From positions 888,856 to 952,855 of the forward strand of contig OY282374.1 of NCBI GenBank assembly GCA_958295815.1: a DNA stretch of 64,000 nt. The letters run 5' to 3'. This document shows, one piece after another, positions 43,622 through 51,476 of this stretch. The stretch is from Candidatus Poribacteria bacterium (GTDB lineage Bacteria; Poribacteria; WGA-4E; WGA-3G). Numbering within the stretch: position 1 is the stretch's first letter; every line of letters starts with the position of its first letter. A program made the position numbers and the translations under genes. The notes under the pieces were generated by a model. That model had not been told where the DNA came from, ran no database searches, and saw only the letters and a program-made list of their open reading frames with translations.

Positions 43622-43936
43622 TGAACATTAAAAAGTAAATTGGGTAATTTTGGGCTGCCGACGTGCGATAAATCGCGCTATTACGAACAGATCCAATTAT
43701 AGTTGCTGAACCTATAGAAGGTCGCAGAGTTACCCGATTAAATTCTTAAACTTCATGTATGTGCCTGCTACTATATGTTTACGGCACACGGAGTGTGCCT
43801 GCTACTATATGCTACTATATGTTTACGGCACACGGAGTGTGCCTGCTACTATATGCTACTATATGATTACGGCACACGGAGTGTGCCTGCTACTATATGC
43901 TACTATATGTTTACGGCACACGGAGTGTGCCTACTA
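43622..43936. other. Intergenic region filled mainly by the tandem array
   Basis: From 43622 to 43760 no gene or clear signal is seen. The remaining part is the 44-bp repeat array. Overlapping open frames here, such as 43755-44066, are artefacts of the repeat. Confidence 0.6.
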
Positions 43937-43943
43937 CTATATG
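43761..43943. repeat. 44-bp tandem repeat array, five units
   Basis: Unit: GTGCCTGCTACTATATG CTACTATATGTTTACGGCAC ACGGAGT (44 bp). Units lie at 43761-43794 (34 bp, lacking the internal 10-bp CTACTATATG), 43795-43838, 43839-43882 (one base changed), 43883-43926, and a partial unit from 43927. GTGCC at the start can pair with GGCAC near the end of a unit. No spacers, so it is not a CRISPR array. The stop codon of the Ldh-family gene (43937-43939) lies inside the last partial unit. Confidence 0.9.
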
Positions 43944-44980
43944 GGAATCGCTATATCGAAACGCTCTGCAGCTTCAACGAGACGATTCCATGTTGGTTCC
44001 TCAATTGGTATTCCTTCGCGCAGGCGTTTCTCGCGGCTTCGTTCTTCAAATTCACCGGGAACATAGATCTCATCAATGCCTGGTAGTCGGGCAGATGACT
44101 TCACCCACTCCACAAGATGTGCAATTTCCTGTTCGTAATCTGATAAGTCTATGAAATCTTCAATTTTAATCGCAAACATTACGATCCCACTTGCCCCGCG
44201 TGTTGGACTTTCACGACTACATCCCGCCCAAGAGAGTCCACCGGCGATAGCATCTATCATCACACCGAGTCCAAACCCTTTGTGTCCGAACTGAAAGCCG
44301 CCGAGCGGCATAACGGCTGTATCCTCTGGACGTTCGCGGAAGGCATTCGGATCGGTGAGCGGTTTGCCTTCGGCATCTATCATCCATCCCACTGGTATAG
44401 GTTCACCGCGGGCGGTCTGGACGAGAAGTTTCCCGCCTGCAACCACACTAAGGGTCATATCAAGAAGGAGCGGTTCACCACCTTGACGTGGTACTGAGAT
44501 CGCTATTGGGTTTGGTGGTAGTCTACGAGAAGTACCTCCGTGCGGATGCATGAATCGTCCGCCACCATTGAGTAAGACGATGCCGATCATTCCCGCACGT
44601 GCCGCAATCGGCGGGTATTCACCCATCCTGCCTGCGTGTCCACACCGGTGTAGACCGACTGCCCCAATGGTGCAGGTTTGTGCTTTTTCAACAGCCATGT
44701 CCATGGCTTTGCGTGCAGCGACCATACCGAGTGCTCCGTTAGCGTTTATAACCGTAGCAGCTCCACTTTCCCTGACGGTCTCCATTTTATCTGCGGCGGG
44801 ACCGCCTGCCATTCCGCCGATGTAGTTAGGTGCATTAATGACACCGTGTGAATCGTGTCCAGCAAGGTTAGAATCGACGACGTGATCGCTGACGATACGG
44901 GCATCTTCTTCAGTCCCACCAGCCCCGCGATATATATCATATACAAACTTTCTCAACACATCGTGAGATATAGTCGGCAT
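43937..44980 (-). CDS. Ldh family oxidoreductase (malate/L-lactate/ureidoglycolate dehydrogenase type)
   Basis: 347 residues. Family signatures: NLAGHDSHGVINAPNYIGGM (about residues 38-57), the NAD-binding region around 120 with GLHRCGHAGRMGEYPPIAARAGMIGIVLLNGGGRFMHPHGGTSRRLPPNPIAISVP, and PLGGFQFGHKGFGLGVMIDAIAGGLSWAGCS. These NAD(P)-dependent enzymes reduce or oxidise 2-hydroxyacids; substrate unknown. The last codons run into the 44-bp repeat, which provides the stop. Ribosome site AAGGAG precedes the ATG. The PhyH gene downstream on the left of the sequence is on the same strand but belongs to another unit. Confidence 0.9.
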   Translation of the reverse strand: MPTISHDVLRKFVYDIYRGAGGTEEDARIVSDHVVDSNLAGHDSHGVINAPNYIGGMAGGPAADKMETVRESGAATVINANGALGMVAARKAMDMAVEKAQTCTIGAVGLHRCGHAGRMGEYPPIAARAGMIGIVLLNGGGRFMHPHGGTSRRLPPNPIAISVPRQGGEPLLLDMTLSVVAGGKLLVQTARGEPIPVGWMIDAEGKPLTDPNAFRERPEDTAVMPLGGFQFGHKGFGLGVMIDAIAGGLSWAGCSRESPTRGASGIVMFAIKIEDFIDLSDYEQEIAHLVEWVKSSARLPGIDEIYVPGEFEERSREKRLREGIPIEEPTWNRLVEAAERFDIAIPI

Positions 44981-45084
44981 AAATGTTCTCCTTGAATTTG
45001 AAATCAGAGTACGTCATAAAGGAAATTTCGATAGCGTGTAAAACTGTATGAATTCAAAGGTAAAATTCGCTTCTGTGTTGTTCT

Positions 45085-45897
45085 TTACACTTGGCGGAAG
45101 CCGGTATCCGTGCGATGCCAATTCTGCCCATGATTGGGATGGCGGAAAGGGATATTTCTGCCTAACAACTGTTTTAGAATATCACTTTCACCTGCCAATT
45201 CCACATCGGTCAACTGTCGCGGCATATCTTCTTGGGGATAAATAACTGAACGGTTATACATACCGAGCAACCCGACGCGTGATGTGTCCGTTAAGTTTGG
45301 TCGAGACTGATGCCAGATTGCTCCATTTGTGAACATGATAGAGCCTTTTGGTGCGGCGGCAACAGCCATCTCAAGTCCCTCTGCTTCTCCTAATTCGGGA
45401 CGCCGAAGCGTTTTGTGTGAGCCGGGGATACATGCCGTTGCCCCGTTTTCTACCGTGAAATCGTCTAACATCCAGACTGTCTGTCCAGTTAGTGAACCAG
45501 ACGGGAAAGGGGATTGCATCGCCCAATACGGATAATCAATATGCCAACCGCCTGCTGGTGCGCCGGGTCCGACGATATTTGCTGTGAATGTAGAGGCGAT
45601 AACATCTTCACCGAGCATCCGTTTCCATACTGCTACTACTGTCGGGTGCTGAATGAGCCAGCGGAAGATAGGTGTTTTGCCGACGATTGCCCAGACACGA
45701 CGTATTTTGCCGTCTCCGTAACTGTGGTCGTATCCGTTAGCAATGTCCTCGTCAACTAATTTCCAGACTGCCTCGCGCGCTTCGTCTGCTTCTTCGTCGG
45801 TAATCACGTTTTCGACGATATGAAAACCTGTCTCACGCAGGTCCTGCTCAACAAGATCAAGTCTTTCTGAATCCAACGCTGATTTGATTTTTAACAT
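45085..45897 (-). CDS. Phytanoyl-CoA dioxygenase (PhyH) family protein
   Basis: 270 residues. Starts MLKIKSALDSERLDLVEQDLRETGFHIVENVITDEEADEARE. Iron site: H-x-D in AGGWHIDYPYWAM (about residues 115-117) and the distal His in GAIWHQSRPNLTDTSRVGLLGMYN (about 212), with the Arg for 2-oxoglutarate in TSRVG. It is most likely a cytoplasmic hydroxylase for an unknown small molecule. It follows the epimerase gene by 15 bp on the same strand and has a strong ribosome site (CGGAGGTG), so the pair form an operon. Confidence 0.9.
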   Translation of the reverse strand: MLKIKSALDSERLDLVEQDLRETGFHIVENVITDEEADEAREAVWKLVDEDIANGYDHSYGDGKIRRVWAIVGKTPIFRWLIQHPTVVAVWKRMLGEDVIASTFTANIVGPGAPAGGWHIDYPYWAMQSPFPSGSLTGQTVWMLDDFTVENGATACIPGSHKTLRRPELGEAEGLEMAVAAAPKGSIMFTNGAIWHQSRPNLTDTSRVGLLGMYNRSVIYPQEDMPRQLTDVELAGESDILKQLLGRNIPFRHPNHGQNWHRTDTGFRQV

Positions 45898-45912
45898 ATT
45901 TTCACCTCCGCG

Positions 45913-46905
45913 CTACCGAATACGGGGTAGATTGCGAACTGCTTCAATGATTTGGTCCTCCAAATCGTCTGCATCGCTATCTGGAACCAAATTGTGTTTG
46001 TCCATCCACGCTATATTTTCTGCTACACTCTCTGTAACCGGAATTTGTGGATTAAATTCAGGTAGGACCGCTGCCAGTTTCTCATGACTGAAAATCTGTG
46101 TGTGTCCGAAATTGCCGTGCAAACCACTGAACCGCTCGGGTGCCATGGTGATAAGTGTTTCTTGAGACACATGTACGATCTCTATATCAACATCGAGTGC
46201 CTCTGCTGCTGCACGGTGCCATTCGTCCCATGTTCTCGCTTGTGGGTGGACAATATTGTAGATTTCACCGAAGCATTCGGATCTACCCAGTATATCTGTA
46301 AACGCAATTCCGGCGTCGCGAGATGACAGGAATTGAAAATAATTCAGTCCATCGCCTGCAGAGAGGATCGGTTTTCGCTTACGTAATCGATCGATCCAAC
46401 TGCCGTCTCCACCGACTTGTCGATGTAGATTAATGCCTGGTCCGTGTGTATAGGACGGTTTGAAGATGGTTACAGGAAACCCGTCGCGTGTGTGTGCCTC
46501 CAACAAAAGGTTATCCGCGGCTATTTTGCCCAGTCCGTAGCCTGATGTCCCTTGTAGCGGTGCTGTCTCTGGGAGGTTAATATCGCTGAACGGCGGTCCG
46601 TAGGTCATCACCGTTGAGCATTGCACGAAGTGTCCGACGCGTCCCTGACATGCCCGGAGTGCGGAGGCGGCATCGTCTGCGTTGAAGCTAATCATATCAA
46701 TCACGGCATCCCATTCTTCCGCGCTGACTTTCGCCTCAAAATCCTCGCGATGCTGTCGGTCGCCGTGGATGACGCGGACATCTGGCGGCGGTGGATCGGC
46801 GTGTTGTCCGCGGTTGAACAGGACGACTTCATGGTTTCGGTTTTGCAACGCCACCACAATTCCACGACTAATATTACCCGTTCCCCCAATAACTAAAACT
46901 TTCAT
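45913..46905 (-). CDS. NAD-dependent epimerase/dehydratase (extended SDR)
   Basis: 330 residues. N-terminal Rossmann motif VIGGTGNISRGIV (about residues 5-17) with the GxxGxxG spacing and SYTHGPGINLH; YGLGKIAADN (about 143-152) carries the Tyr-x3-Lys. The second part is the substrate lid with LSSRDAGIAFTDILGRSECFGEIYNI. Family members modify nucleotide sugars or reduce flavonoid-like substrates. Substrate unknown. It is the upstream gene of the PhyH unit (15 bp gap), pointing to a joint pathway. Confidence 0.88.
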   Translation of the reverse strand: MKVLVIGGTGNISRGIVVALQNRNHEVVLFNRGQHADPPPPDVRVIHGDRQHREDFEAKVSAEEWDAVIDMISFNADDAASALRACQGRVGHFVQCSTVMTYGPPFSDINLPETAPLQGTSGYGLGKIAADNLLLEAHTRDGFPVTIFKPSYTHGPGINLHRQVGGDGSWIDRLRKRKPILSAGDGLNYFQFLSSRDAGIAFTDILGRSECFGEIYNIVHPQARTWDEWHRAAAEALDVDIEIVHVSQETLITMAPERFSGLHGNFGHTQIFSHEKLAAVLPEFNPQIPVTESVAENIAWMDKHNLVPDSDADDLEDQIIEAVRNLPRIR

Positions 46906-46991
46906 TGATTATATCCTTCCTCTATCAATGCTATTTCTGTGCTTGTTAATTTGTGTTATTCTAAACGTTAAGTGTCCTCTGAAAATTTCTA

Positions 46992-47327
46992 CTAAGTACT
47001 ACTGCTTTCTTGTTCTTCGGTTTTCTGTCGTTTGCTCCGTGAAAAGAAGCTCCTACTCCGTGAGAAAGAAATACCCCCAAAACCGCTGATAATGGCGATG
47101 TAAAATCCGAAATCGTATGCCCATCCACTGTTTTGTGGTTCATAGAGACGGATCTCTGGGTTAAACAGTAATCCCCAGATAAGTGAGATCGGTGCGATCC
47201 AGCCGTGCCAAATCCCCCAGAAAAATCCGGCGGGTTTCTCGGTAGTGTGTTTCCCGTCACCGGGTATACACCCCGCAAACGTGATGAGTGCTATCAGTAG
47301 AAGTAGACAGATCGATTTTTGACTCAT
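46992..47327 (-). CDS. Small lipoprotein/membrane protein of unknown function
   Basis: 111 residues. ATG at 47327 has the best ribosome site in the area (GAAGGAGAAAAC); the longer frame is an artefact. Lipobox ITFAGC at Cys 20, then a hydrophobic segment GFFWGIWHGWIAPISLIWGLLF (about 35-56) and another YDFGFYIAIISGFGGIS (about 71-87), so it is a lipoprotein with two membrane segments. A basic and serine-rich tail follows. Proteins of this pattern occur in several bacteria without known function. Confidence 0.7.
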   Translation of the reverse strand: MSQKSICLLLLIALITFAGCIPGDGKHTTEKPAGFFWGIWHGWIAPISLIWGLLFNPEIRLYEPQNSGWAYDFGFYIAIISGFGGISFSRSRSFFSRSKRQKTEEQESSST

Positions 47328-47403
47328 GTTTTCTCCTTCAGCATCTAGTAATGACACCGTCCGTCTAATCGTTAGTCCTTTGAATTTGGTTTTCTTATTT
47401 CTC

Positions 47404-48072
47404 CTAGCTTTTGATAAGCTTTTCAACATTCTTGGGCACATCTCCAACAGGGCACGCAAAACTATAGGGCGGTTCTTTTCGGACATGTTGGTGGAGAATA
47501 GATAGAGTTCGGGTGTCGTAGTAGGGACCATCACATATTGCGAAAAGAGCTGTATTTTTGTTATTGCAATGTTGGAACATTTGTAAGAGCCTGATGAGTT
47601 CGTCACGTTGATGATCTTGGGATCCCCCAGACTCACGCGTAAATTTGTGGGCAGCTATGCACTTAATATGGGTGTTGCCTGCTGTCCACATAAAGTCTAG
47701 TGATTTAATTGCACTTGGCTTTTTTCCGGTAACTATGTTCCCCATTTGATCAACGTACTTGGCATTCTTTCCGCTAGCTGGTAAGGCTATAAAAGATTTA
47801 ATCAAGTTAGGAAACATGCGTAAATATTTTTCTGCTTCTTTCTCGTAAAATCCTGTTCGTGTCGCGTTTTTTGCGAAACAGCAAGCAAACATAAAATCAT
47901 CTTTTATTTTTTCGCAAATTTCTATTTCATCAAAACCAAATCGACTGCTAAATGTCTGGATTCTACGTACAAGTCCTGGATCTTGCTTTTCTAACAGGTC
48001 TCTAACTTCGTCTCCGTATTTTCTCCATAATTGTTGTTCTATTCTGTCATAGTTTGGTGGTTGGATGTTCAT
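47404..48072 (-). CDS. Type II restriction endonuclease, probable
   Basis: 222 residues. The protein follows a methyltransferase gene with a 3-bp gap and shares its ribosome-site context (ATGGAGTAG). A PD-(D/E)xK-like segment is suggested by IKSLDFMWTAGNTHIKCIAAHKFTRESGGSQDHQ, where Asp in SLDF and Lys in AHKF could be catalytic, and ESGGSQDHQRDEL resembles the GGAQDNQ motif of some restriction enzymes. It would cut DNA unless modified by the partner. Its sequence specificity is unknown. Function is inferred from the partner and the motif. Confidence 0.65.
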   Translation of the reverse strand: MNIQPPNYDRIEQQLWRKYGDEVRDLLEKQDPGLVRRIQTFSSRFGFDEIEICEKIKDDFMFACCFAKNATRTGFYEKEAEKYLRMFPNLIKSFIALPASGKNAKYVDQMGNIVTGKKPSAIKSLDFMWTAGNTHIKCIAAHKFTRESGGSQDHQRDELIRLLQMFQHCNNKNTALFAICDGPYYDTRTLSILHQHVRKEPPYSFACPVGDVPKNVEKLIKS

Positions 48073-48075
48073 TTT

Positions 48076-49083
48076 CTACTCCATGTTCATTTCAAGTTGT
48101 GGATCTAGATCGTTCACATCAATAATTGATCGCGCCAAAGCCCAATCTAACCGCCGTCGGTAGTGTCCATCGCGGCGTATGCCCTTAAACGCTGTCAAAA
48201 AAACATCGTGGGTTTTCTCACGGATTGTTGCCAAGCGGGTATTGAGCATATCTATGTCCACGTGCCACGGCACACCGATTTTTGTAATGGAACGGCAGTG
48301 GACACGAATAGGATAGTCTCCCAGTTCCGCAGGTGGACAAAAACGGATAGAGGCGGAGACTGTATTATCTATAGCGATGAGTCCGAGATTCCCCTTCGGA
48401 TCGTTGAATACGATCTTGCGATTGGAGGAAGGTCGTGGCAGGTGTCTACGGAGTTCATTAAGACCACCGAGTAACTGATTGTTCCGCCAGATGCTAACGT
48501 CCGATGTTGCGTCCGGTGTAAACAGTGCCAGACCTACTGGATGTTCGGTATCCTCAAACATATAGGAGGTGTCTCTTGTTTTATTTTTTTCTGTTTCTCC
48601 CTGTTGTGTTTGCGGAACTAAAGAGATGAAATCGCGTAGCCGTTGTAGAAACAGACCGCTCCGAATGAACGCTTCTGGAATAATTGCTGCGACCCACCCA
48701 CAGTGTGTCAAACATTGCTCAAGCGCGTATTTGTAAAGATCATCGTAGTCAGTCGCGTCTGGAAAAGGTAAGCCGCGGCGCGTTGCGGAGTTACGTGCTA
48801 ACCATGGTGGATTGGTGATGCAAACGTTAAACCCTTTCGGAAAATCAGCGAGTGTGTCGCGTTGCACAACTTCTTTTGTCCCTGGCGCGATGTCGAATAA
48901 TGCCCAATCTCGACCCCGCAGATGTGCTGCGTCAATCAATTGTGGAATGTCTTTAGCACCGGCGAACGGTTCTAAAGTTATTTGTTGTGCTAAGTTAATC
49001 TCTTTTGCCCACGTCTGGAACGGCTCTAACTGAAACGGATTCCCGCGGGTGTAATAGCGTCCACTTGCTCGTTTTTCGTCCAT
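48076..49083 (-). CDS. N6-adenine DNA methyltransferase, restriction-modification
   Basis: 335 residues. AdoMet-binding motif I is LEPFAGAKDIPQLI (about residues 39-52), and the catalytic motif IV is CITNPPWLARNS (about 88-99), NPPW being the adenine-N6 variant of NPPY. The order X-I-IV fits gamma-type enzymes. The C-terminal part would recognise the target. The first residues MDEKRASGRYYTRGNPFQ resemble motif X (YYTRGNPF). It precedes the presumed endonuclease, giving a type II pair. Likely cytoplasmic. Confidence 0.85.
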   Translation of the reverse strand: MDEKRASGRYYTRGNPFQLEPFQTWAKEINLAQQITLEPFAGAKDIPQLIDAAHLRGRDWALFDIAPGTKEVVQRDTLADFPKGFNVCITNPPWLARNSATRRGLPFPDATDYDDLYKYALEQCLTHCGWVAAIIPEAFIRSGLFLQRLRDFISLVPQTQQGETEKNKTRDTSYMFEDTEHPVGLALFTPDATSDVSIWRNNQLLGGLNELRRHLPRPSSNRKIVFNDPKGNLGLIAIDNTVSASIRFCPPAELGDYPIRVHCRSITKIGVPWHVDIDMLNTRLATIREKTHDVFLTAFKGIRRDGHYRRRLDWALARSIIDVNDLDPQLEMNME

Positions 49084-49298
49084 TTTTAGTGTTCTTTTAA
49101 TAGGAAGGTCTCTGTAGGAATGTCAGTTTTTCTGTTTAATGGGATGGTCAACTTATTTGTCAGCACATTTTTCAGTTAATATAAAGTTATTCTCACTGAA
49201 TGTCAAGTGGAATTTTCGTCGTTGACACCAACATCCGAATTTGGTATTATACCGGCAATACAAACTTTTAACTTCCTTGGAGAAGAGAGGACGCTCCG
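49084..49298. other. Divergent intergenic region between methyltransferase and PhyH genes
   Basis: Holds the rightward promoter at 49222-49250. No promoter for the methyltransferase could be picked out confidently. No repeat or RNA gene is seen. Confidence 0.4.
49222..49250 (+). promoter_or_regulatory. Sigma-70-type promoter for the PhyH gene at 49299
   Basis: TTGACA (49222-49227), 17-bp spacer, TATTAT (49245-49250). A ribosome site GGAGAAGAGAGG lies 20 nt before the ATG. Confidence 0.65.
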
Positions 49299-50126
49299 AT
49301 GCCAATTACGGATGCAATGCCGGAACTCAATCGAAAACTACAGTTTTTTCCAGTTGAAAACGAAAATCCGTCAACGTTAACGCCTGCCCAAATTGAGCAT
49401 TTCAATGCGAGGGGCTTTATTTCCCCGTTAGATGTCTTTTCTGAATCAGAGATTGCAAAACACCGCGTCTATTTCGATCAGCTTATGGAAAAGGCGTTAG
49501 CAGCAGGGATGAATAGTTATTCCATTAACGGATGGCATACGACCTGCACGGGTCTCCATGATCTGGTTACCGAGGACAGAATTCTGGATTATGTGCTGGA
49601 TCTGCTGGGTGAAACCCTAATCTGTTGGGGAACGCACTACTTCTGCAAGATGCCGGGTGATGTCAAGCAGGTGAGTTGGCATCAAGATGCCTCTTATTGG
49701 CCCCTGTCTCCGAGCAAGACTGTCACTGTATGGCTTGCTATTGACGATGCTTCAGTCGAGAACGGTGCGATGACTGTTATTCCGAAATCGCATCTGCACG
49801 GGCAAATCGCGTTTGAACCGAGCACCGCTGAGGAGAAGAATGTACTCGGTCAAACAGTGCATGGTGCTACGCAGTATGGGGACATTCCCTTTCCATTTGA
49901 GATGAAGGCTGGACAGATGTCTTTACATTCGGATCTGTTGTTGCACGGTTCTGAGCCGAACACTTCAGATCGACGGCGTTGTGGTTTGACGATGCGGTTC
50001 GTCCCACCGGAGGTCCATGCTGCAAATGATTGGAACCGACGTGCGATTGTTGCCAGAGGCAGCGATCCAGAGGGTCATTGGGTGCACAACCCGCGTCCAG
50101 TTGAGGATACAATTCCGAAGCGATAG
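49299..50126 (+). CDS. Phytanoyl-CoA dioxygenase (PhyH) family protein
   Basis: 275 residues. N-terminal fold block HFNARGFISPLDVFSESEIAKHRVYFDQLMEKA. Iron site: VSWHQDASYWPL (H-x-D, about residues 128-130) and distal His in SLHSDLLLHGSEPN (about 210) followed by RRRCGLTMRFVPPEV. YWPLSPSKTVTVWLAIDDASVENGAMTVIPKSHLHG is the typical core. It is similar in layout to the gene at 10059. Own promoter; the membrane transporter gene downstream (44 bp gap) may be co-transcribed. Confidence 0.92.
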   Translation: MPITDAMPELNRKLQFFPVENENPSTLTPAQIEHFNARGFISPLDVFSESEIAKHRVYFDQLMEKALAAGMNSYSINGWHTTCTGLHDLVTEDRILDYVLDLLGETLICWGTHYFCKMPGDVKQVSWHQDASYWPLSPSKTVTVWLAIDDASVENGAMTVIPKSHLHGQIAFEPSTAEEKNVLGQTVHGATQYGDIPFPFEMKAGQMSLHSDLLLHGSEPNTSDRRRCGLTMRFVPPEVHAANDWNRRAIVARGSDPEGHWVHNPRPVEDTIPKR

Positions 50127-50170
50127 TAAAATTTCTTAGGAGGTCAATCCAGGCGAGTTAAATCCTATTT

Positions 50171-51403
50171 ATGTTTCCACGACGACTTATTTTTGCTGCT
50201 ATCTCAATCAGTAGTGCTGCGTGCTTTGTGCTATTCGGTTATGAGTTTATCCGTTCAGTATCCTCCTCTTTGTTCATTGATGCGTATGGGGCGGAGAACC
50301 TACCGCGGGGTATGGTGGCGGTTCCACCGAGTATGCTTGTGATGCTTTACGGCTACGGACGTTTGCTTTCGTGGCAGGGAGCGACACGTGCGTTAGCAGT
50401 GACCTCACTTTTTTCTGCTATTTTAGTTCTTGGATGCTACTTTGCACTCACTCGCGGTGTGCATTTCGCTGCGGCGATCATCTATGTGTTTCGCGAAGCG
50501 TATATCGTGATAATTATTGAGCAATTCTGGTCGTTTGTAAATAGTGTGCTAACAACTGAACAGGCGAAGCGTATTAACGGTCCGTTCTGTGCCGTAGCGT
50601 CTATGGGTTCCTTCCTCGGTGGTATGCTTGTGAGTAGATGGGCAACCGTGTTAGGTTCTGAGGCTTTATTGCTATTCACAGCGGCATCCCTCGTACCGAC
50701 AGCGGTATTTGGTGTAATTGCTTATAAGTTTGGTGGTGAACCTGAACCGAGTGCGGAAGAGGCTGGTGGTCGGCTTGGACACGTCGGTGTAAAGACCTTT
50801 TTTCGTTCAAGATACTTGGTCTTTATCGGGGTGTTGATTATAAGCACACAAGTGGTCTCGACAGTGCTGGATCTCCGTTTCAACGGATTGGCGGAATCGG
50901 AAATACCTGATAAGGATATGCGGACGGCGTTTTTCGGTGGGGTTTATGGTAGTCTCGGATTGGCTGCCGGTATTTTGCAACTGGTGGTTGTGCCGTTGGC
51001 ACTCAGATTTGTCGCGTTACGGTATATTCATGTCACCATTCCCATCGTCCATTTCGTCAGTAGTCTGGTTCTGACGATGTCTCCATCACTTAGGACAGGA
51101 ACAGCGGCGTATACGATTTTTAAAGCCTTAGACTACTCGATTTTTCGGGCGGGGAAAGAACTATTCTATATGCCTCTTTCTTACGACTCGCGCTATCGTG
51201 CGAAACAAATTATTGATTCGTTTAGTTACCGGTTCTCGAAGGGTGGTAGTGCTGGGGTGCTTGAGTTGGTGCGGTTGGGTGTGCAGACAATTCCACAGGT
51301 CGCATTCTCGATTACGGCTATGGTGGTGGCGGTGTTGTGGGCACCAATCGCTTTCAGTTTGACGCGGGCATATCAGAGGTTGGTGAAGACAGAAGACAAC
51401 TAA
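50171..51403 (+). CDS. ATP/ADP-translocase-like (Npt family) membrane transporter
   Basis: 410 residues with about 11 to 12 hydrophobic helices. The segment EQFWSFVNSVLTTEQAKRINGPFCAVASMGSFLGGMLVSRW (about 121-161) is recognisable from the TLC/ATP-ADP antiporter family, where it follows a membrane helix. The N-terminus (FLFGYEFIRSVSSSLFIDAYGAENLPRG) is related to the Npt1 start. In free-living bacteria such transporters have uncertain substrates; nucleotide exchange would be a guess. The C-terminal lysine-rich tail is short. Co-oriented with the PhyH gene. Confidence 0.65.
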   Translation: MFPRRLIFAAISISSAACFVLFGYEFIRSVSSSLFIDAYGAENLPRGMVAVPPSMLVMLYGYGRLLSWQGATRALAVTSLFSAILVLGCYFALTRGVHFAAAIIYVFREAYIVIIIEQFWSFVNSVLTTEQAKRINGPFCAVASMGSFLGGMLVSRWATVLGSEALLLFTAASLVPTAVFGVIAYKFGGEPEPSAEEAGGRLGHVGVKTFFRSRYLVFIGVLIISTQVVSTVLDLRFNGLAESEIPDKDMRTAFFGGVYGSLGLAAGILQLVVVPLALRFVALRYIHVTIPIVHFVSSLVLTMSPSLRTGTAAYTIFKALDYSIFRAGKELFYMPLSYDSRYRAKQIIDSFSYRFSKGGSAGVLELVRLGVQTIPQVAFSITAMVVAVLWAPIAFSLTRAYQRLVKTEDN

Positions 51404-51428
51404 ATATTGCGCAAATTCCATCCTGTTG

Positions 51429-51453
51429 CTGGCACGCTCACGAAGCGTGCCAG
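51429..51453. terminator. Perfect 10-bp hairpin between convergent genes
   Basis: CTGGCACGCT (51429-51438), loop CACGA, AGCGTGCCAG (51444-51453). It lies between the transporter stop at 51403 and the E1-beta stop at 51477, in the right place to end both convergent transcripts, but no T-tract follows on either strand, so it may be a palindromic repeat. Confidence 0.5.
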
Positions 51454-51476
51454 AGGTCATCAGAACAGTCTATTAT

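Noticed and set aside
43761..43943. CRISPR array
   Set aside because: Units are directly adjacent with no unique spacers, contain only one base change among them, and no cas genes are near.
43755..44066. Overlapping 85- to 103-residue frames across the 44-bp array
   Set aside because: They are translated repeats, two of them overlap the Ldh-family gene on the other strand, and none has a ribosome site.
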